64,000 nt of DNA from an uncultured Bacteroidales bacterium (lineage in GTDB: Bacteria > Bacteroidota > Bacteroidia > Bacteroidales > JAUNSR01): assembly GCA_947074145.1 (NCBI GenBank), contig CAMTOJ010000001.1, positions 124,001 through 188,000 on the forward strand, written 5' to 3'. The translations under genes and the position numbers were made by a program. Shown in pieces: positions 17,917-27,461 of this stretch; the stretch's first letter is position 1; every line of letters begins with the position of its first letter. The notes beneath the pieces are model-generated. The model was not told the origin of the DNA. It made no database searches and worked only from the letters and a program-made list of their open reading frames with translations.

Positions 17917-18189
17917 ATGGAAACACAAGCAAACAATGACAACCAAAAGAAACTTTCAGTTTCTGAAGAAAAGACCAAAATGATGGTTGAAAAATATGAC
18001 TCGGATCCCAATAAAGGAGATATGACAAGAAAGGAATATGCTATGCATCTTTCTAAACATGATCCTAATTTTGTGCCATGGCTCTTTAATTTTGAGCAAA
18101 ATGAAGGGCGTTCAGATCTTTCTACTGGTATGTGGAGGGATGTAAATGATGCATTTGATACATGGACAGACTTTTATAACAATTACTAA
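17917..18189 (+). CDS. Hypothetical 90-residue hydrophilic protein upstream of aspT
   Basis: Not recognised. The protein is short, highly charged and soluble. It has a lysine/glutamate-rich N-terminal half that may be disordered or helical, and an aromatic C-terminal part with several Trp and Tyr (PWLFNFEQ, GMWRDV, DTWTDFYNNY). There is no signal peptide. It starts after a terminated upstream gene, and only 11 bases separate its stop codon from the following AspT-family start, so the two are almost certainly cotranscribed and translationally linked. A role as a small regulator or partner of the exchanger is an inference from position only. Confidence 0.75.
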   Translation: METQANNDNQKKLSVSEEKTKMMVEKYDSDPNKGDMTRKEYAMHLSKHDPNFVPWLFNFEQNEGRSDLSTGMWRDVNDAFDTWTDFYNNY

Positions 18190-18200
18190 AAATTTCTCTG

Positions 18201-19910
18201 ATGATAGATTGGTTCGTAAATATTTTACATAAATACCCTGAATCAGCTGTTTTTCTTGCTGTTGGAATTGGCTTTATAGTAGGAAAAATAAAAATAGGCT
18301 TTTTTTCTTTAGGTACTGTTGCGAGCGCTCTGATAGCCGGATTACTAATAGGACAACTCGGTATAGATGTACCCGGACCAATGAAATCTGCTTTTTTTCT
18401 TCTCTTTTTATTTACTACCGGTTATTCGGTAGGTCCTCAGTTTTTTAGATCGGTAGCCTCTCATGGAGTTAAACAAGTGTTATTTGCTTTACTTATTTGT
18501 ACAGCTTGTTTTGCTTCTGTATTCATAATGGCTAAAATCGCTGGTTATAATGTTGGTCAGGCAGGTGGTATGTTTGCTGGTTCGCAAACTATATCAGGTG
18601 CTTTAGGTATCGTTCCTGAGACAATAAATAGCAATCCCTTGATTTCCGAAGAGCTAAAAAAAGAATTGATTGCAGCAGTTCCTGTTTGCTATTCAATAAC
18701 TTATATTTTCGGAGCTGCTGGATCAGCCTTTATATTAAGTATTATCGGACCTCGAATATTGGGTGGTATTAAAAAAGTGAGACAGGAAGTAAAAGAGATA
18801 GAAAGCAGTATGGGTGATCATCATGTTACAGACAATTCTCCGGCTATTTTTTCAGCCTTAAGACCTGTAACATTTAGAGCTTATCATGTTAAAAGTGATT
18901 GGTTCACAGCAGAAGGTCGCACAGTTGAAGAGGTCGAAACTTTGTTGATGAATCGACATGAAAGAATATTCGTAGCAAGATTACGCCATAACAATATTAT
19001 ATCTTATGTTACTCCTAAAACATTAATTTATCCTGAAGATGATGTTGTTTTAAGTGGAAGAAGAGAGTATGCGGTGAATCTTTCAGATACAATCGGATAT
19101 GAAATAGCAGATTACGACTTATTAAATTTCCCGGCAGAAAATCTTCCGGTAATGATAAATAAGAAGACTTTTGCAAAAACTACGATAGTTAAACTTTTAT
19201 TGGAAGATTTTATGCATGGAGTAAGTATTAAAAAACTTACTCGCGGAGGTATAAATATAAAAATTAGACCCGGAACTGAACTTGAAGCTGGAGATATAAT
19301 TGAAGTAGCAGGTATTCCCTCCGATGTAGAAAGAGCAGCCAAAAAATTAGGATATATTGATAGACCTACTAATATAACAGATATTATTTTCTTATGTCTT
19401 GGGATAGTAGTCGGAGTATATTTCGGTTCTTTAATGATAAGATTAGGGAAAATCCCTGTAAGTTTAGGATCAAGTGGTGGTGTTCTTTTAGCTGGTTTAT
19501 TCCTCGGATGGCTTAGATCAAAACGACCTACTTTCGGAACTATACCGGAATCGTCTGTTTGGTTAATGAGAACATTAGGTTTAAGTATGTATGTGGCCAT
19601 TATTGGTATAGTTGCAGCTCCAAGTTTTGGTAGCAGTTTACAAAGCTTAGGATGGGAAATACTTGTATTCGGGGCAATCTCAACTACGGTCCCTTTATTA
19701 GTAGGAATCTTTCTTGGAAAATATGTCTTTAAATTTAAAGGGCCTATAACATTAGGATGTATAGCCGGAGCAAGAACAAGTACGCCTTCATTAGGAGCAA
19801 TTACCGATCAATTAGATAGTGATATCCCAACGTTGGGTTATTCTCTAACATATGCTGTAGGTGTAGTAGTTAATCTTATTGGAGCTTTACTAATTGTCTT
19901 ATTAATGTAA
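18201..19910 (+). CDS. aspT: Aspartate:alanine exchanger, AspT family
   Basis: A 569-residue inner-membrane protein with the AspT plan: membrane half, two cytoplasmic RCK_C-like domains (about residues 215-395), membrane half. The C-terminal motif GARTSTPSLGA is present near residue 530, while the equivalent N-terminal block is FAGSQTISGALG, as expected for the AspT branch rather than YidE. AspT swaps external aspartate for internal alanine electrogenically and, together with aspartate 4-decarboxylase, conserves energy and consumes protons. A decarboxylase gene is present 16 kb upstream (514-2157). It forms a two-gene unit with the preceding 90-residue gene and ends at a bidirectional terminator. 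The substrate assignment is from family and context, not proven. Confidence 0.85.
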   Translation: MIDWFVNILHKYPESAVFLAVGIGFIVGKIKIGFFSLGTVASALIAGLLIGQLGIDVPGPMKSAFFLLFLFTTGYSVGPQFFRSVASHGVKQVLFALLICTACFASVFIMAKIAGYNVGQAGGMFAGSQTISGALGIVPETINSNPLISEELKKELIAAVPVCYSITYIFGAAGSAFILSIIGPRILGGIKKVRQEVKEIESSMGDHHVTDNSPAIFSALRPVTFRAYHVKSDWFTAEGRTVEEVETLLMNRHERIFVARLRHNNIISYVTPKTLIYPEDDVVLSGRREYAVNLSDTIGYEIADYDLLNFPAENLPVMINKKTFAKTTIVKLLLEDFMHGVSIKKLTRGGINIKIRPGTELEAGDIIEVAGIPSDVERAAKKLGYIDRPTNITDIIFLCLGIVVGVYFGSLMIRLGKIPVSLGSSGGVLLAGLFLGWLRSKRPTFGTIPESSVWLMRTLGLSMYVAIIGIVAAPSFGSSLQSLGWEILVFGAISTTVPLLVGIFLGKYVFKFKGPITLGCIAGARTSTPSLGAITDQLDSDIPTLGYSLTYAVGVVVNLIGALLIVLLM

Positions 19911-20033
19911 AATCTTTTTTTTCAATAGTAAATTAAGAATTATAATAAAACAGTTATCTAAATCCAGGAACAAATAAGAAAGAGATAAAACCTTATAGAT
20001 AAACGGACTACATCAAATATATAAACAAAAACT

Positions 20034-20079
20034 AAAAGTCCTGATAATTCATTATTATATATGAATTATCAGGACTTTT
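20034..20079. terminator. Bidirectional terminator between aspT and rho
   Basis: AAAAGTCCTGATAATTCAT (20034-20052) pairs perfectly with ATGAATTATCAGGACTTTT (20061-20079), with T-runs on both strands. Confidence 0.9.
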
Positions 20080-20099
20080 TATAAAATTATAATTCCAAA

Positions 20100-22241
20100 T
20101 TAATCTCCCATTGAAAGAAGTAATTCTGTATTATTCTTTGTGTGTAACATACGTTTCTGCATAAAATCCATAGCCTCAACAGAGTTCATATCAGAAAGAT
20201 ATTTTCTAAGTATCCACATTCTATTAAGCATATCTTTCTCAAGAAGAAGATCATCTCTACGTGTACTTGATGATAGGATATCAACAGCAGGGAACATTCG
20301 TTTATTAGAGATTTTTCTATCAAGTTGTAGTTCCATATTACCTGTACCCTTAAATTCCTCAAAGATAACCTCATCCATCTTGGATCCTGTTTCTATTAAA
20401 GCTGTAGCAATAATAGTAAGACTTCCACCATTTTCTATATTTCTTGCCGCTCCAAAAAACCTTTTAGGTTTTTGCAGTGCGTTAGCATCAACACCACCAG
20501 ACAAAACTCTTCCTGAAGCAGGTGCAACTGTATTGAAAGCACGAGCTAAACGAGTTATAGAATCTAAGAGAATTACTACATCATGTCCACATTCTGTAAG
20601 ACGTTTAGCTTTCTCCAAAACCATATCTGCCACTTTTACATGTCTATCAGCAGGTTCGTCAAAAGTAGAAGAAATTACCTCTGCATTTACACTTCTGGCC
20701 ATATCAGTAACCTCTTCAGGACGCTCATCTATCAAAAGTATTATCATGTAAACTTCTGGATGATTAGCTGAAATAGCATTAGCAATCTCTTTTAAAAGAA
20801 CCGTTTTACCTGTCTTTGGAGGTGCAACTATTAAAGCTCTTTGCCCTTTCCCAATCGGTGAAAACATATCTACAACACGAGCAGATACAGAATCATTATA
20901 TCCTTTTGTAAGATTAAATTTCTCATCAGGGAATAATGGTGTCAAATGTTCAAAAGGAACTCTATCTCTTACATATTCAGGAGAACGTCCATTAATTCGG
21001 TCAACCTTTACAAGTGGAAAAAATTTCTCTCCCTCTTTTGGAGGTCTTATAGGTCCTTCAACAAGATCTCCAGTTCTCAATCCAAAAAGTTTTATTTGTG
21101 ATTGAGAGACATATATATCATCAGGAGAAGAAAAATAATTATAATCTGCAGATCTTAAAAAGCCATAACCATCAGATAAAATCTCTAATACACCTGAGCC
21201 GAATAAGAATCCATCAAAATCAAAAGAAGGATTTTTATGCTGATTTTGATTCTGGTTTTGATTTTTTTGTTCAATTACTTGCTCTGTATTTGATTTTTCT
21301 GTTTGCTCAAATTTATTTCTTTGATTTTTATTTTTCTGATTATCCAAACGATCGACCTTCTCTACAGGATTATTTACATTCTGAGAGTTTTGATTTTGTC
21401 GTTGATTATTAATATTGTTTGGTTTGGGCTGATTTTGCTCTTTTGGCTGGTTGCTACTTCCTTTCTTTGAAGGAAGAATCGCATTTTTTATAGGGAAGAA
21501 AGTCTGGAAAGCTTTTCTATTTTGCTCTATTATTTTTTTCTCATCGTCAGCAGTTTTTTCACCATTATCATCACCTTTAGTATCCTTCTGAGCAGAGGCT
21601 ACCGGGGTAGTTGCTTGAGAATCGATAGATGGTTTATTCTCGACAGTCAGATCTTTCTCTTTAGTTAACTCTGAGGACTCTTCTAATTTAGCCTGCGGAA
21701 TTTGCTTGGTATTTCTCTTATTCTCTGAAATATCCTGTACTAAAGCTCCTTTTTTTGAATCTTTATCTTCTATTGCTATATCTTTTTTATCTTCAGAAGA
21801 CTTCTTTGACTTAACTATATTTTTTTTGTTTGATTTTTCTTCGGGTTGAATATCATCATCCTCTTTGGATGTAGATTTAGTCTTGGAGGTTTTCTTGATA
21901 GACTTTGACTTTGCACTAACTTTTGAATCCTGATTGTTTTCAGATAGATTTTTATCTGATTTTATGTTTTTATCATCAATCGCAGTTTCTTTGACTGCTT
22001 CAGTTTTAGACTTAGGCTTTGATTTAGTTTGTTTTGCTGTTACTTTTTTTGTAGTGGACTTAGGCGCCTTTTCTTTTTCTAATGCCACTTTTTTTCCCGC
22101 TGCATCTATAGCTTGTTGATCTAAAATCTTATAAACCAATTCATCTTTTTGTATTGATTCAGCTTTGTTAATTTTCATTTGTTTAGCAATTGTCTGTAAC
22201 TCCGGCAATTGCATTTCCTGGAGTTGTAATATATTATACAT
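20100..22241 (-). CDS. rho: Transcription termination factor Rho with a long disordered insert
   Basis: A 713-residue hexameric RNA-dependent ATPase that terminates transcription; E. coli Rho has 419 residues. The N-terminal Rho_N helical domain is at about 1-45. Residues about 45-345 form a low-complexity insert, first Lys/Ser/Asp/Glu-rich and then Gln/Asn-rich (QNQNQNQ). The cold-shock-type RNA-binding domain follows at about 350-425, then the ATPase domain with Walker A APPKTGKT (Lys479) and Walker B VVILLDS. Large inserts are typical of Bacteroidetes Rho; in Bacteroides thetaiotaomicron the disordered region has been reported to drive phase separation. A TATATTTG box lies about 110 bases upstream of the start, giving a leader that could carry autoregulation. 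Confidence 0.97.
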   Translation of the reverse strand: MYNILQLQEMQLPELQTIAKQMKINKAESIQKDELVYKILDQQAIDAAGKKVALEKEKAPKSTTKKVTAKQTKSKPKSKTEAVKETAIDDKNIKSDKNLSENNQDSKVSAKSKSIKKTSKTKSTSKEDDDIQPEEKSNKKNIVKSKKSSEDKKDIAIEDKDSKKGALVQDISENKRNTKQIPQAKLEESSELTKEKDLTVENKPSIDSQATTPVASAQKDTKGDDNGEKTADDEKKIIEQNRKAFQTFFPIKNAILPSKKGSSNQPKEQNQPKPNNINNQRQNQNSQNVNNPVEKVDRLDNQKNKNQRNKFEQTEKSNTEQVIEQKNQNQNQNQHKNPSFDFDGFLFGSGVLEILSDGYGFLRSADYNYFSSPDDIYVSQSQIKLFGLRTGDLVEGPIRPPKEGEKFFPLVKVDRINGRSPEYVRDRVPFEHLTPLFPDEKFNLTKGYNDSVSARVVDMFSPIGKGQRALIVAPPKTGKTVLLKEIANAISANHPEVYMIILLIDERPEEVTDMARSVNAEVISSTFDEPADRHVKVADMVLEKAKRLTECGHDVVILLDSITRLARAFNTVAPASGRVLSGGVDANALQKPKRFFGAARNIENGGSLTIIATALIETGSKMDEVIFEEFKGTGNMELQLDRKISNKRMFPAVDILSSSTRRDDLLLEKDMLNRMWILRKYLSDMNSVEAMDFMQKRMLHTKNNTELLLSMGD

Positions 22242-22349
22242 TTGGAATAATAAAACGTAATTATGTTTTAAAGAAAAATAGGTTTATAAACCTTTAAAAT
22301 ACTAAGAAAGGATTTTTGAATGCCGGAAATCGGCTACGAATATATTGAA

Positions 22350-22357
22350 CAAATATA
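22350..22357 (-). promoter_or_regulatory. -7 promoter box of rho
   Basis: The minus strand reads TATATTTG, matching TAnnTTTG, about 109 bases before the rho start codon. Confidence 0.55.
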
Positions 22358-22389
22358 ATCTTTTTTTTTATTTGTAGGCATAATTTCAG

Positions 22390-22418
22390 AAAAAAAACGA
22401 ATGAAACAGATTTTCGTT
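22390..22418 (-). terminator. Possible terminator of tilS
   Basis: On the minus strand AACGAA and TTCGTT form a 6-base stem followed by TTTTTT. The stem is weak, and the element lies about 50 bases past the tilS stop codon. Confidence 0.4.
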
Positions 22419-22465
22419 CATTATTCTTGTGTATTTATCTTATTGCAAAATATAAAAAATATTAT

Positions 22466-23824
22466 TTAGATACTTATCATCAATATATTCTTTGTATAAT
22501 TTGTAACACGGAATCTATTATCTGTTCTTTCACCTACAATCCATACAATATTATCACCAGAACACAACACCCATGTATTTCTTTTTTGAATTAGAGAAAA
22601 TTTGTTATCCGAAAAATAATCACTTATTTTCTTCATTCCGGTCATACCAAAAGGAACAAACTTATCACCTCTCTTCCATTTTCTAAGAATAAGAGGAAAC
22701 GATATTTTAGAAAGATCAAAAAAGCCTATCTCTTTAGATTTTGGTATTATAATACCTGGAAAATTCGACATTTTTTCAATTCTGATAGAAATAGGTTCGC
22801 TAATAGATTGAGTATCTTCGTTTATAAAATACTGTTCATATTCGTTGTTATAAACATCACGTTTACAAATAATGAGAGACTCTCTATCTTTGACCACAAT
22901 ATAATTACCTATATAAAAATGTTTACCTGATATTGAATTTAAAGAACCATATATATCATCTAACATTGCAGAATTAGCTCCAAAATCTTTTATTATCTCA
23001 AATAAAACAGTTTTTGGAGCAACCGTACTCATTAGAGATTTAATGTTTATTTTAAATGACTCATTTTCAGGAATAAGAATTTCTTTTTTTATGTTATTTA
23101 TTGCATTCTGATATACTATTTCCGTTTCTTTCAAATTAGAAATAGTCTTTATTATTGCCTCACACGCATTTGGATTGATATCCTTCAGAAGAGGAATTAG
23201 ATCCAATCTGATTTTATTTCTGGTGTATATATCTTTTTTATTGGTACTATCAGTAACAAAATCGAGATGCTTATATTTTAGATATTTCACTATCTCCTCT
23301 CTAGACAAACAGTTCAGCGGTCTTACAACTTTTCCGTTTACAGTATTAATACCGGACAAACCTGCCACTCCGGTCCCTCTCAACAAATTCAGGAAGAATG
23401 TTTCTATAGTATCATCTCTATGATGAGCAATCGCAATAGCCTGTGCTGAAAGATTTTGCAACAATTCATTAAACCAATTATATCGAAGTTCGCGTGCTGC
23501 CATCTCTATGGATAATTTATTCTTTGTGGCATAATCTTTAGTATCAAAGATTATCTCTTTATAGGGTATAGCATATTCTTTTGCACGTAATCGGGAAAAG
23601 GAAGAATCCCTGTATGATTCTTGACCTCTTAACTGAAAATTACAATGCGCGGCCACACATTTATATCCTAAACAAATCAATATATCAAGTAAAGCTGTAG
23701 AATCTGCTCCGCCGCTAAGTCCAACGATAATGGGCGATCGCTTATCAAAAATATTGTTCTCTTTTATAAATGCGGAGACTCTACCATGGATGGCAATGTC
23801 ATATGGAATGGTTTCTTTTGACAT
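22466..23824 (-). CDS. tilS: tRNA(Ile)-lysidine synthase
   Basis: A 452-residue N-type ATP pyrophosphatase that turns cytidine 34 of the AUA-reading tRNA-Ile into lysidine. The PP-loop SGGADS is at residues 37-42; AAHCNFQLRG and AIAHHRDDTIETFF are the other ATP and tRNA-acceptor blocks. The C-terminal part (LRKWKRGDKFVPFGM near residue 380) is the TilS C-terminal domain. The length is normal. The gene is divergent from pheS; the two -7 boxes are only about 40 bases apart, so their promoters may influence each other. Confidence 0.96.
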   Translation of the reverse strand: MSKETIPYDIAIHGRVSAFIKENNIFDKRSPIIVGLSGGADSTALLDILICLGYKCVAAHCNFQLRGQESYRDSSFSRLRAKEYAIPYKEIIFDTKDYATKNKLSIEMAARELRYNWFNELLQNLSAQAIAIAHHRDDTIETFFLNLLRGTGVAGLSGINTVNGKVVRPLNCLSREEIVKYLKYKHLDFVTDSTNKKDIYTRNKIRLDLIPLLKDINPNACEAIIKTISNLKETEIVYQNAINNIKKEILIPENESFKINIKSLMSTVAPKTVLFEIIKDFGANSAMLDDIYGSLNSISGKHFYIGNYIVVKDRESLIICKRDVYNNEYEQYFINEDTQSISEPISIRIEKMSNFPGIIIPKSKEIGFFDLSKISFPLILRKWKRGDKFVPFGMTGMKKISDYFSDNKFSLIQKRNTWVLCSGDNIVWIVGERTDNRFRVTNYTKNILMISI

Positions 23825-23907
23825 AATGAATAAAATATATTATAAATTTAAAACGAAAAAAAGATAATTAGGTTCTTATAATTCCGTAATCATGCAATAT
23901 AATGGCT

Positions 23908-23915
23908 CAAATATA
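23908..23915 (-). promoter_or_regulatory. -7 promoter box of tilS
   Basis: The minus strand reads TATATTTG, a perfect TAnnTTTG match, 84 bases before the tilS start codon. Confidence 0.55.
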
Positions 23916-23957
23916 AAAATTTACCTATAATTGAGATTCATCTGACGTATGTTTTAT

Positions 23958-23965
23958 TATTTTTG
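23958..23965 (+). promoter_or_regulatory. -7 promoter box of pheS
   Basis: TATTTTTG matches TAnnTTTG and is followed by CGCAAG, the same downstream context (TTTGCGCAA) seen before the first AspT-family gene. The start codon is 26 bases downstream. Confidence 0.65.
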
Positions 23966-23991
23966 CGCAAGAAAAAGTAAATGACTAAAAT

Positions 23992-25011
23992 ATGATAAAT
24001 AAAATAAAAAGTCTTGTTGAAGAAATTGATACACTACAAGCTTCGACGATCGAAGATATAGAAGCATTAAGAATAAAATACCTAAGTAAAAAAGGTGAAA
24101 TTTCTCAATTAATGACTGATTTCAGACATGTAGCGCCTGAAGAAAAGAAACATATCGGACAGTTGCTTAATGAATTAAAAGAAAAAGCAACTGAAAAAAT
24201 AAATAGTCTTAAAGAACAACATAAATCAAAGGATAATAATGTTCAAGATATAGATCTTACTAAGACTGCATATTCTGAACCAATCGGGACACGTCACCCT
24301 TTATCTCTTGTGAAAAATGAAATTATTGAAATCTTCTCAAGACTTGGTTTCTCTATTGCAGAGGGGCCTGAAATAGAAGATGATTGGCATGTATTCGGAT
24401 CTCTAAACTTTGCAGAAGATCACCCAGCAAGAGATATGCAGGATACTTTTTTCATTCAATCTCAACCAGACGTAATTCTTCGCACACACACATCTTCTGT
24501 TCAAACCAGAGTTATGGAGAGCACTCAGCCTCCTATCAGAATCATATGTCCTGGTCGTGTATACAGAAATGAAGCAATATCTTATAGAGCTCATTGTTTT
24601 TTTCATCAGTTGGAAGCCTTATATGTAGATAAAAATGTTTCTTTCGCCGATTTAAAACAAGTTCTTTTGTTTTTTGCAAAAGAAATGTTCGGTGCTGATA
24701 CTCAAATACGCTTACGCCCTTCATATTTCCCATTTACAGAGCCATCTGCTGAGATGGATATTTCATGTAATATATGTGGAGGCAAAGGTTGTCCATTCTG
24801 TAAACATACAGGCTGGGTTGAGATTCTTGGATGTGGTATGGTTGATCCTAATGTTCTAGAGGCAAATGGCATTGACAGTTCTGTTTATTCCGGTTATGCC
24901 TTAGGAATGGGTATTGAAAGAATCACTAACCTTAAATATAGGGTTAAGGATTTGAGATTATTCTCGGAAAATGACACAAGGTTTTTAGATCAATTTAATT
25001 CCGCAAATTAA
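23992..25011 (+). CDS. pheS: Phenylalanyl-tRNA synthetase alpha subunit
   Basis: A 339-residue class II aminoacyl-tRNA synthetase subunit that forms the (alpha-beta)2 enzyme charging tRNA-Phe. The N-terminal coiled-coil tRNA-binding arm covers about residues 1-90. Motif 2 includes ICPGRVYRNE and the Phe-site block is near FFHQLEALYVD. Motif 3 is GYALGMGIERITNLKY near the C-terminus. A small Cys cluster (CNICGGKGCPFCKHTGW) is present near residue 260. pheT, the beta-subunit gene, is not adjacent; a terminator follows, so the two subunits are encoded apart. Confidence 0.97.
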   Translation: MINKIKSLVEEIDTLQASTIEDIEALRIKYLSKKGEISQLMTDFRHVAPEEKKHIGQLLNELKEKATEKINSLKEQHKSKDNNVQDIDLTKTAYSEPIGTRHPLSLVKNEIIEIFSRLGFSIAEGPEIEDDWHVFGSLNFAEDHPARDMQDTFFIQSQPDVILRTHTSSVQTRVMESTQPPIRIICPGRVYRNEAISYRAHCFFHQLEALYVDKNVSFADLKQVLLFFAKEMFGADTQIRLRPSYFPFTEPSAEMDISCNICGGKGCPFCKHTGWVEILGCGMVDPNVLEANGIDSSVYSGYALGMGIERITNLKYRVKDLRLFSENDTRFLDQFNSAN

Positions 25012-25035
25012 TTTATAATATTAATAACAATACTA

Positions 25036-25067
25036 AGCGGTATGACACAAATCATATCGCTTTTTTT
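25036..25067 (+). terminator. Hairpin terminator after pheS
   Basis: AGCGGTATGA (25036-25045) pairs with TCATATCGCT (25052-25061) with one G-U pair, followed by TTTTTTATT. Confidence 0.8.
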
Positions 25068-25122
25068 ATTTATATTAGCTAACATTTTATAAACGACCAT
25101 ATTAAATAAGAATTTCGCAAAA

Positions 25123-26769
25123 ATGCAAAACAGTTTTATTAATTTAATTGAAACTTCTATTAAGGACAACTGGGAAATGCCAGCCCTTACTGATTATAAA
25201 GGATCAACTTATCTATATAAAGATGTAGCCAGAAAAATAGAGAAAATCCACATAATGTTTGAAAAAGCAGGTCTCGAAAAAGGAGATAAAGTAGCTTTAT
25301 GCGGACGCAACAGTGCTAATTGGGCGGTTTCATTTCTATCAGTAATCACATATGGAGCAGTAGTTGTACCAATTTTGCATGATTTTAAACCCGATAATAT
25401 TCATCATATAATAAACCATTCAGAAGCAAAAATCCTTTTTGCAGGAGATAATGTATGGGAAAATCTCAATGAAAATAAAATTGAAGAGGTTATCTCTGTC
25501 ATAAGTTTGATTGACTTCGAATTATTTTTCTCAAGAAATGCAGAAGTATCAGAAGCAAGAATGCGTCTGAATGAATTATTTGGGAAAAAATATCCAAATC
25601 GATTTACATCAACTGATGTAAGTTATCATATTGATAAACCCGAGGAGTTAGCTTTAATCAATTACACTTCAGGTTCAACTGGTTTCTCCAAAGGTGTTAT
25701 GCTTCCATATAGAAGCATATGGTCTAATATAAGGTTTTGTTTAGATCATTTGGATTTCCTTAAACCAGGAGATAAATATATTTCAATGCTTCCTATGGCT
25801 CATATGTATGGACTTGCCGTGGAGGTTTTGCATCCTATTGCAAAAGGTGGGCATATTCATTTTCTTACACGTACACCTTCTCCGAAAATCATAATGGATG
25901 CATTTGCAGAGATAAAACCAAAACTTATCGTTGCAGTTCCTTTGATTATTGAAAAGATTATCAAAACCAGAGTTTTTCCATTACTTGATAAACCTCTCAT
26001 CAAAGTGATGCTTCATGTTCCATTTGTAGATCAACAGTTGCTCAATAAAGTAAAAGCAAAACTTCATGAGACATTCGGAGGAAATCTTCATGAAATGATA
26101 ATTGGAGGTGCTGCACTTAACAAAGATGTTGAACAATTCCTTAGAAGAATAGATTTCCCATATACCGTCGGATACGGAATGACAGAATGCGGCCCTCTTA
26201 TCTCCTATTCACCATGGAAAGAAGCAAAATATACTTCATGCGGAAAAGTTGTAGACAGAATGACTGCTAAAGTTGATTCATCAAATCCTGAAACAATGGT
26301 TGGAGAAGTTCTTGTAAAAGGGGAAAATGTAATGCTTGGATATTTTAAAAATGAAGAAGCAACAAAATCAGTTCTCAAAGATGGCTGGTTAAACACAGGA
26401 GATATGGGGATAATAGATAAAGACGGCTATCTATTCCTTCGCGGACGTAGCAAAAATATGATCCTTGGTTCTTCAGGACAAAATATCTATCCGGAAGAGA
26501 TAGAAGATCAATTAAACAATATGCCTTATGTAGCAGAATCTGTTGTAATAGAACAGGATGGAAAAATTGTGGCGTTAATATATCCTGATTTTGAAAATGC
26601 TGAAAAACAAGGAATTTCATCAGATATAATTGAACAAAAAATGCAGGAAAACATATCAATTTTAAATCCTCAACTACCTGCATATAGTCAAATTTCAAAA
26701 GTAAAAATCCATTATGAAGAGTTTGAGAAAACTCCTAAAAGAAGCATTAAAAGATATCTTTATCAATAG
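25123..26769 (+). CDS. Long-chain fatty-acyl-CoA synthetase (AMP-forming)
   Basis: A 548-residue member of the ANL adenylating superfamily that activates a carboxylic acid, most likely a long-chain fatty acid, through an acyl-AMP intermediate. The P-loop NYTSGSTGFSKG lies at about residues 180-191, the GYGMTECGPL motif at about 350-359, and the C-terminal-domain motifs LNTGDMG and FLRGRSKNMIL follow. There is no signal peptide or membrane helix. The shape and length fit FadD-type ligases, but the acid substrate cannot be told from the sequence. A DUF3332 lipoprotein gene follows after 67 bases and may share the transcript. Confidence 0.88.
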   Translation: MQNSFINLIETSIKDNWEMPALTDYKGSTYLYKDVARKIEKIHIMFEKAGLEKGDKVALCGRNSANWAVSFLSVITYGAVVVPILHDFKPDNIHHIINHSEAKILFAGDNVWENLNENKIEEVISVISLIDFELFFSRNAEVSEARMRLNELFGKKYPNRFTSTDVSYHIDKPEELALINYTSGSTGFSKGVMLPYRSIWSNIRFCLDHLDFLKPGDKYISMLPMAHMYGLAVEVLHPIAKGGHIHFLTRTPSPKIIMDAFAEIKPKLIVAVPLIIEKIIKTRVFPLLDKPLIKVMLHVPFVDQQLLNKVKAKLHETFGGNLHEMIIGGAALNKDVEQFLRRIDFPYTVGYGMTECGPLISYSPWKEAKYTSCGKVVDRMTAKVDSSNPETMVGEVLVKGENVMLGYFKNEEATKSVLKDGWLNTGDMGIIDKDGYLFLRGRSKNMILGSSGQNIYPEEIEDQLNNMPYVAESVVIEQDGKIVALIYPDFENAEKQGISSDIIEQKMQENISILNPQLPAYSQISKVKIHYEEFEKTPKRSIKRYLYQ

Positions 26770-26836
26770 AATGATTTTAGAATCTGCTTTATAAACATTA
26801 ATAAATACTTTTTTATAATTATTTAAAATTCTTAAA

Positions 26837-27376
26837 ATGAGAAAATCAAAATTTGCTTATTTATCTGCTACTTTAGCTATTCTTATAGCGAGTACATCAT
26901 GTATTGGACCATTCAGATTGACCAATAAAGTATTAGACTGGAACCAATCTATAGGGCAAAAATTCGTTAACGAAGTTGTCTTCCTTGCCTTTAGTATAGT
27001 TCCCGTATATGCGATATCTATGTTAGCAGATGTTCTAGTTTTCAATTCCATAGAATTCTGGACAGGAGCACCTAATTCTGCCGTTGCTCAAGAGATTAAT
27101 ACTGAAAACGGTAATTATATAATCGAATCATCAGAAAGCGGTTATAAACTAACAAATACTGATGCTCAGGAGTCTATAGATCTTGTTTACGAAGAAACTA
27201 CTAAAACATGGAGCGTAAGCACAGATGAATCTTCGTTCAGGCTAATCACTTTGACAGACGAAAACAATGCTATAGTATACATCAATAACGAGGCTATTGA
27301 GATTACTCTTGACCAAGTTGGTCTTGCAATGATACAGCAAGTTGCAAAAAACACATCATTCTTTGCAAACAGATAA
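26837..27376 (+). CDS. DUF3332 family lipoprotein
   Basis: A 179-residue protein with a lipoprotein signal (lipobox ASTSC near residue 22) followed by GPFRLTNKVLDWN, the DUF3332 signature. A hydrophobic segment lies at about residues 45-70, and a beta-rich domain follows. The family is widespread in Bacteroidetes and of unknown function. It is preceded by an acyl-CoA synthetase gene and followed by a strong terminator. Confidence 0.85.
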   Translation: MRKSKFAYLSATLAILIASTSCIGPFRLTNKVLDWNQSIGQKFVNEVVFLAFSIVPVYAISMLADVLVFNSIEFWTGAPNSAVAQEINTENGNYIIESSESGYKLTNTDAQESIDLVYEETTKTWSVSTDESSFRLITLTDENNAIVYINNEAIEITLDQVGLAMIQQVAKNTSFFANR

Positions 27377-27380
27377 AAAA

Positions 27381-27415
27381 CAAAAGCCATTTCTTAAAGA
27401 ATGGCTTTTGTTTTT
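27381..27415 (+). terminator. Hairpin terminator after the DUF3332 gene
   Basis: CAAAAGCCATT (27381-27391) pairs with AATGGCTTTTG (27400-27410), followed by TTTTT. Confidence 0.88.
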
Positions 27416-27424
27416 CTATAAAAG

Positions 27425-27461
27425 AAAAAAGGGAGAAACATTTTTTGTTTCTCCCTTTTTT
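27425..27461 (-). terminator. Hairpin terminator of rpoD
   Basis: AAAAAAGGGAGAAAC (27425-27439) pairs with GTTTCTCCCTTTTTT (27447-27461). The minus-strand copy ends in a T-run and begins at the last base of the rpoD stop codon. Confidence 0.88.

Noticed and set aside
20140-20751. Open frame of about 200 codons antisense to rho
   Set aside because: It lies opposite the strongly conserved ATPase domain of Rho and has no family resemblance or promoter.
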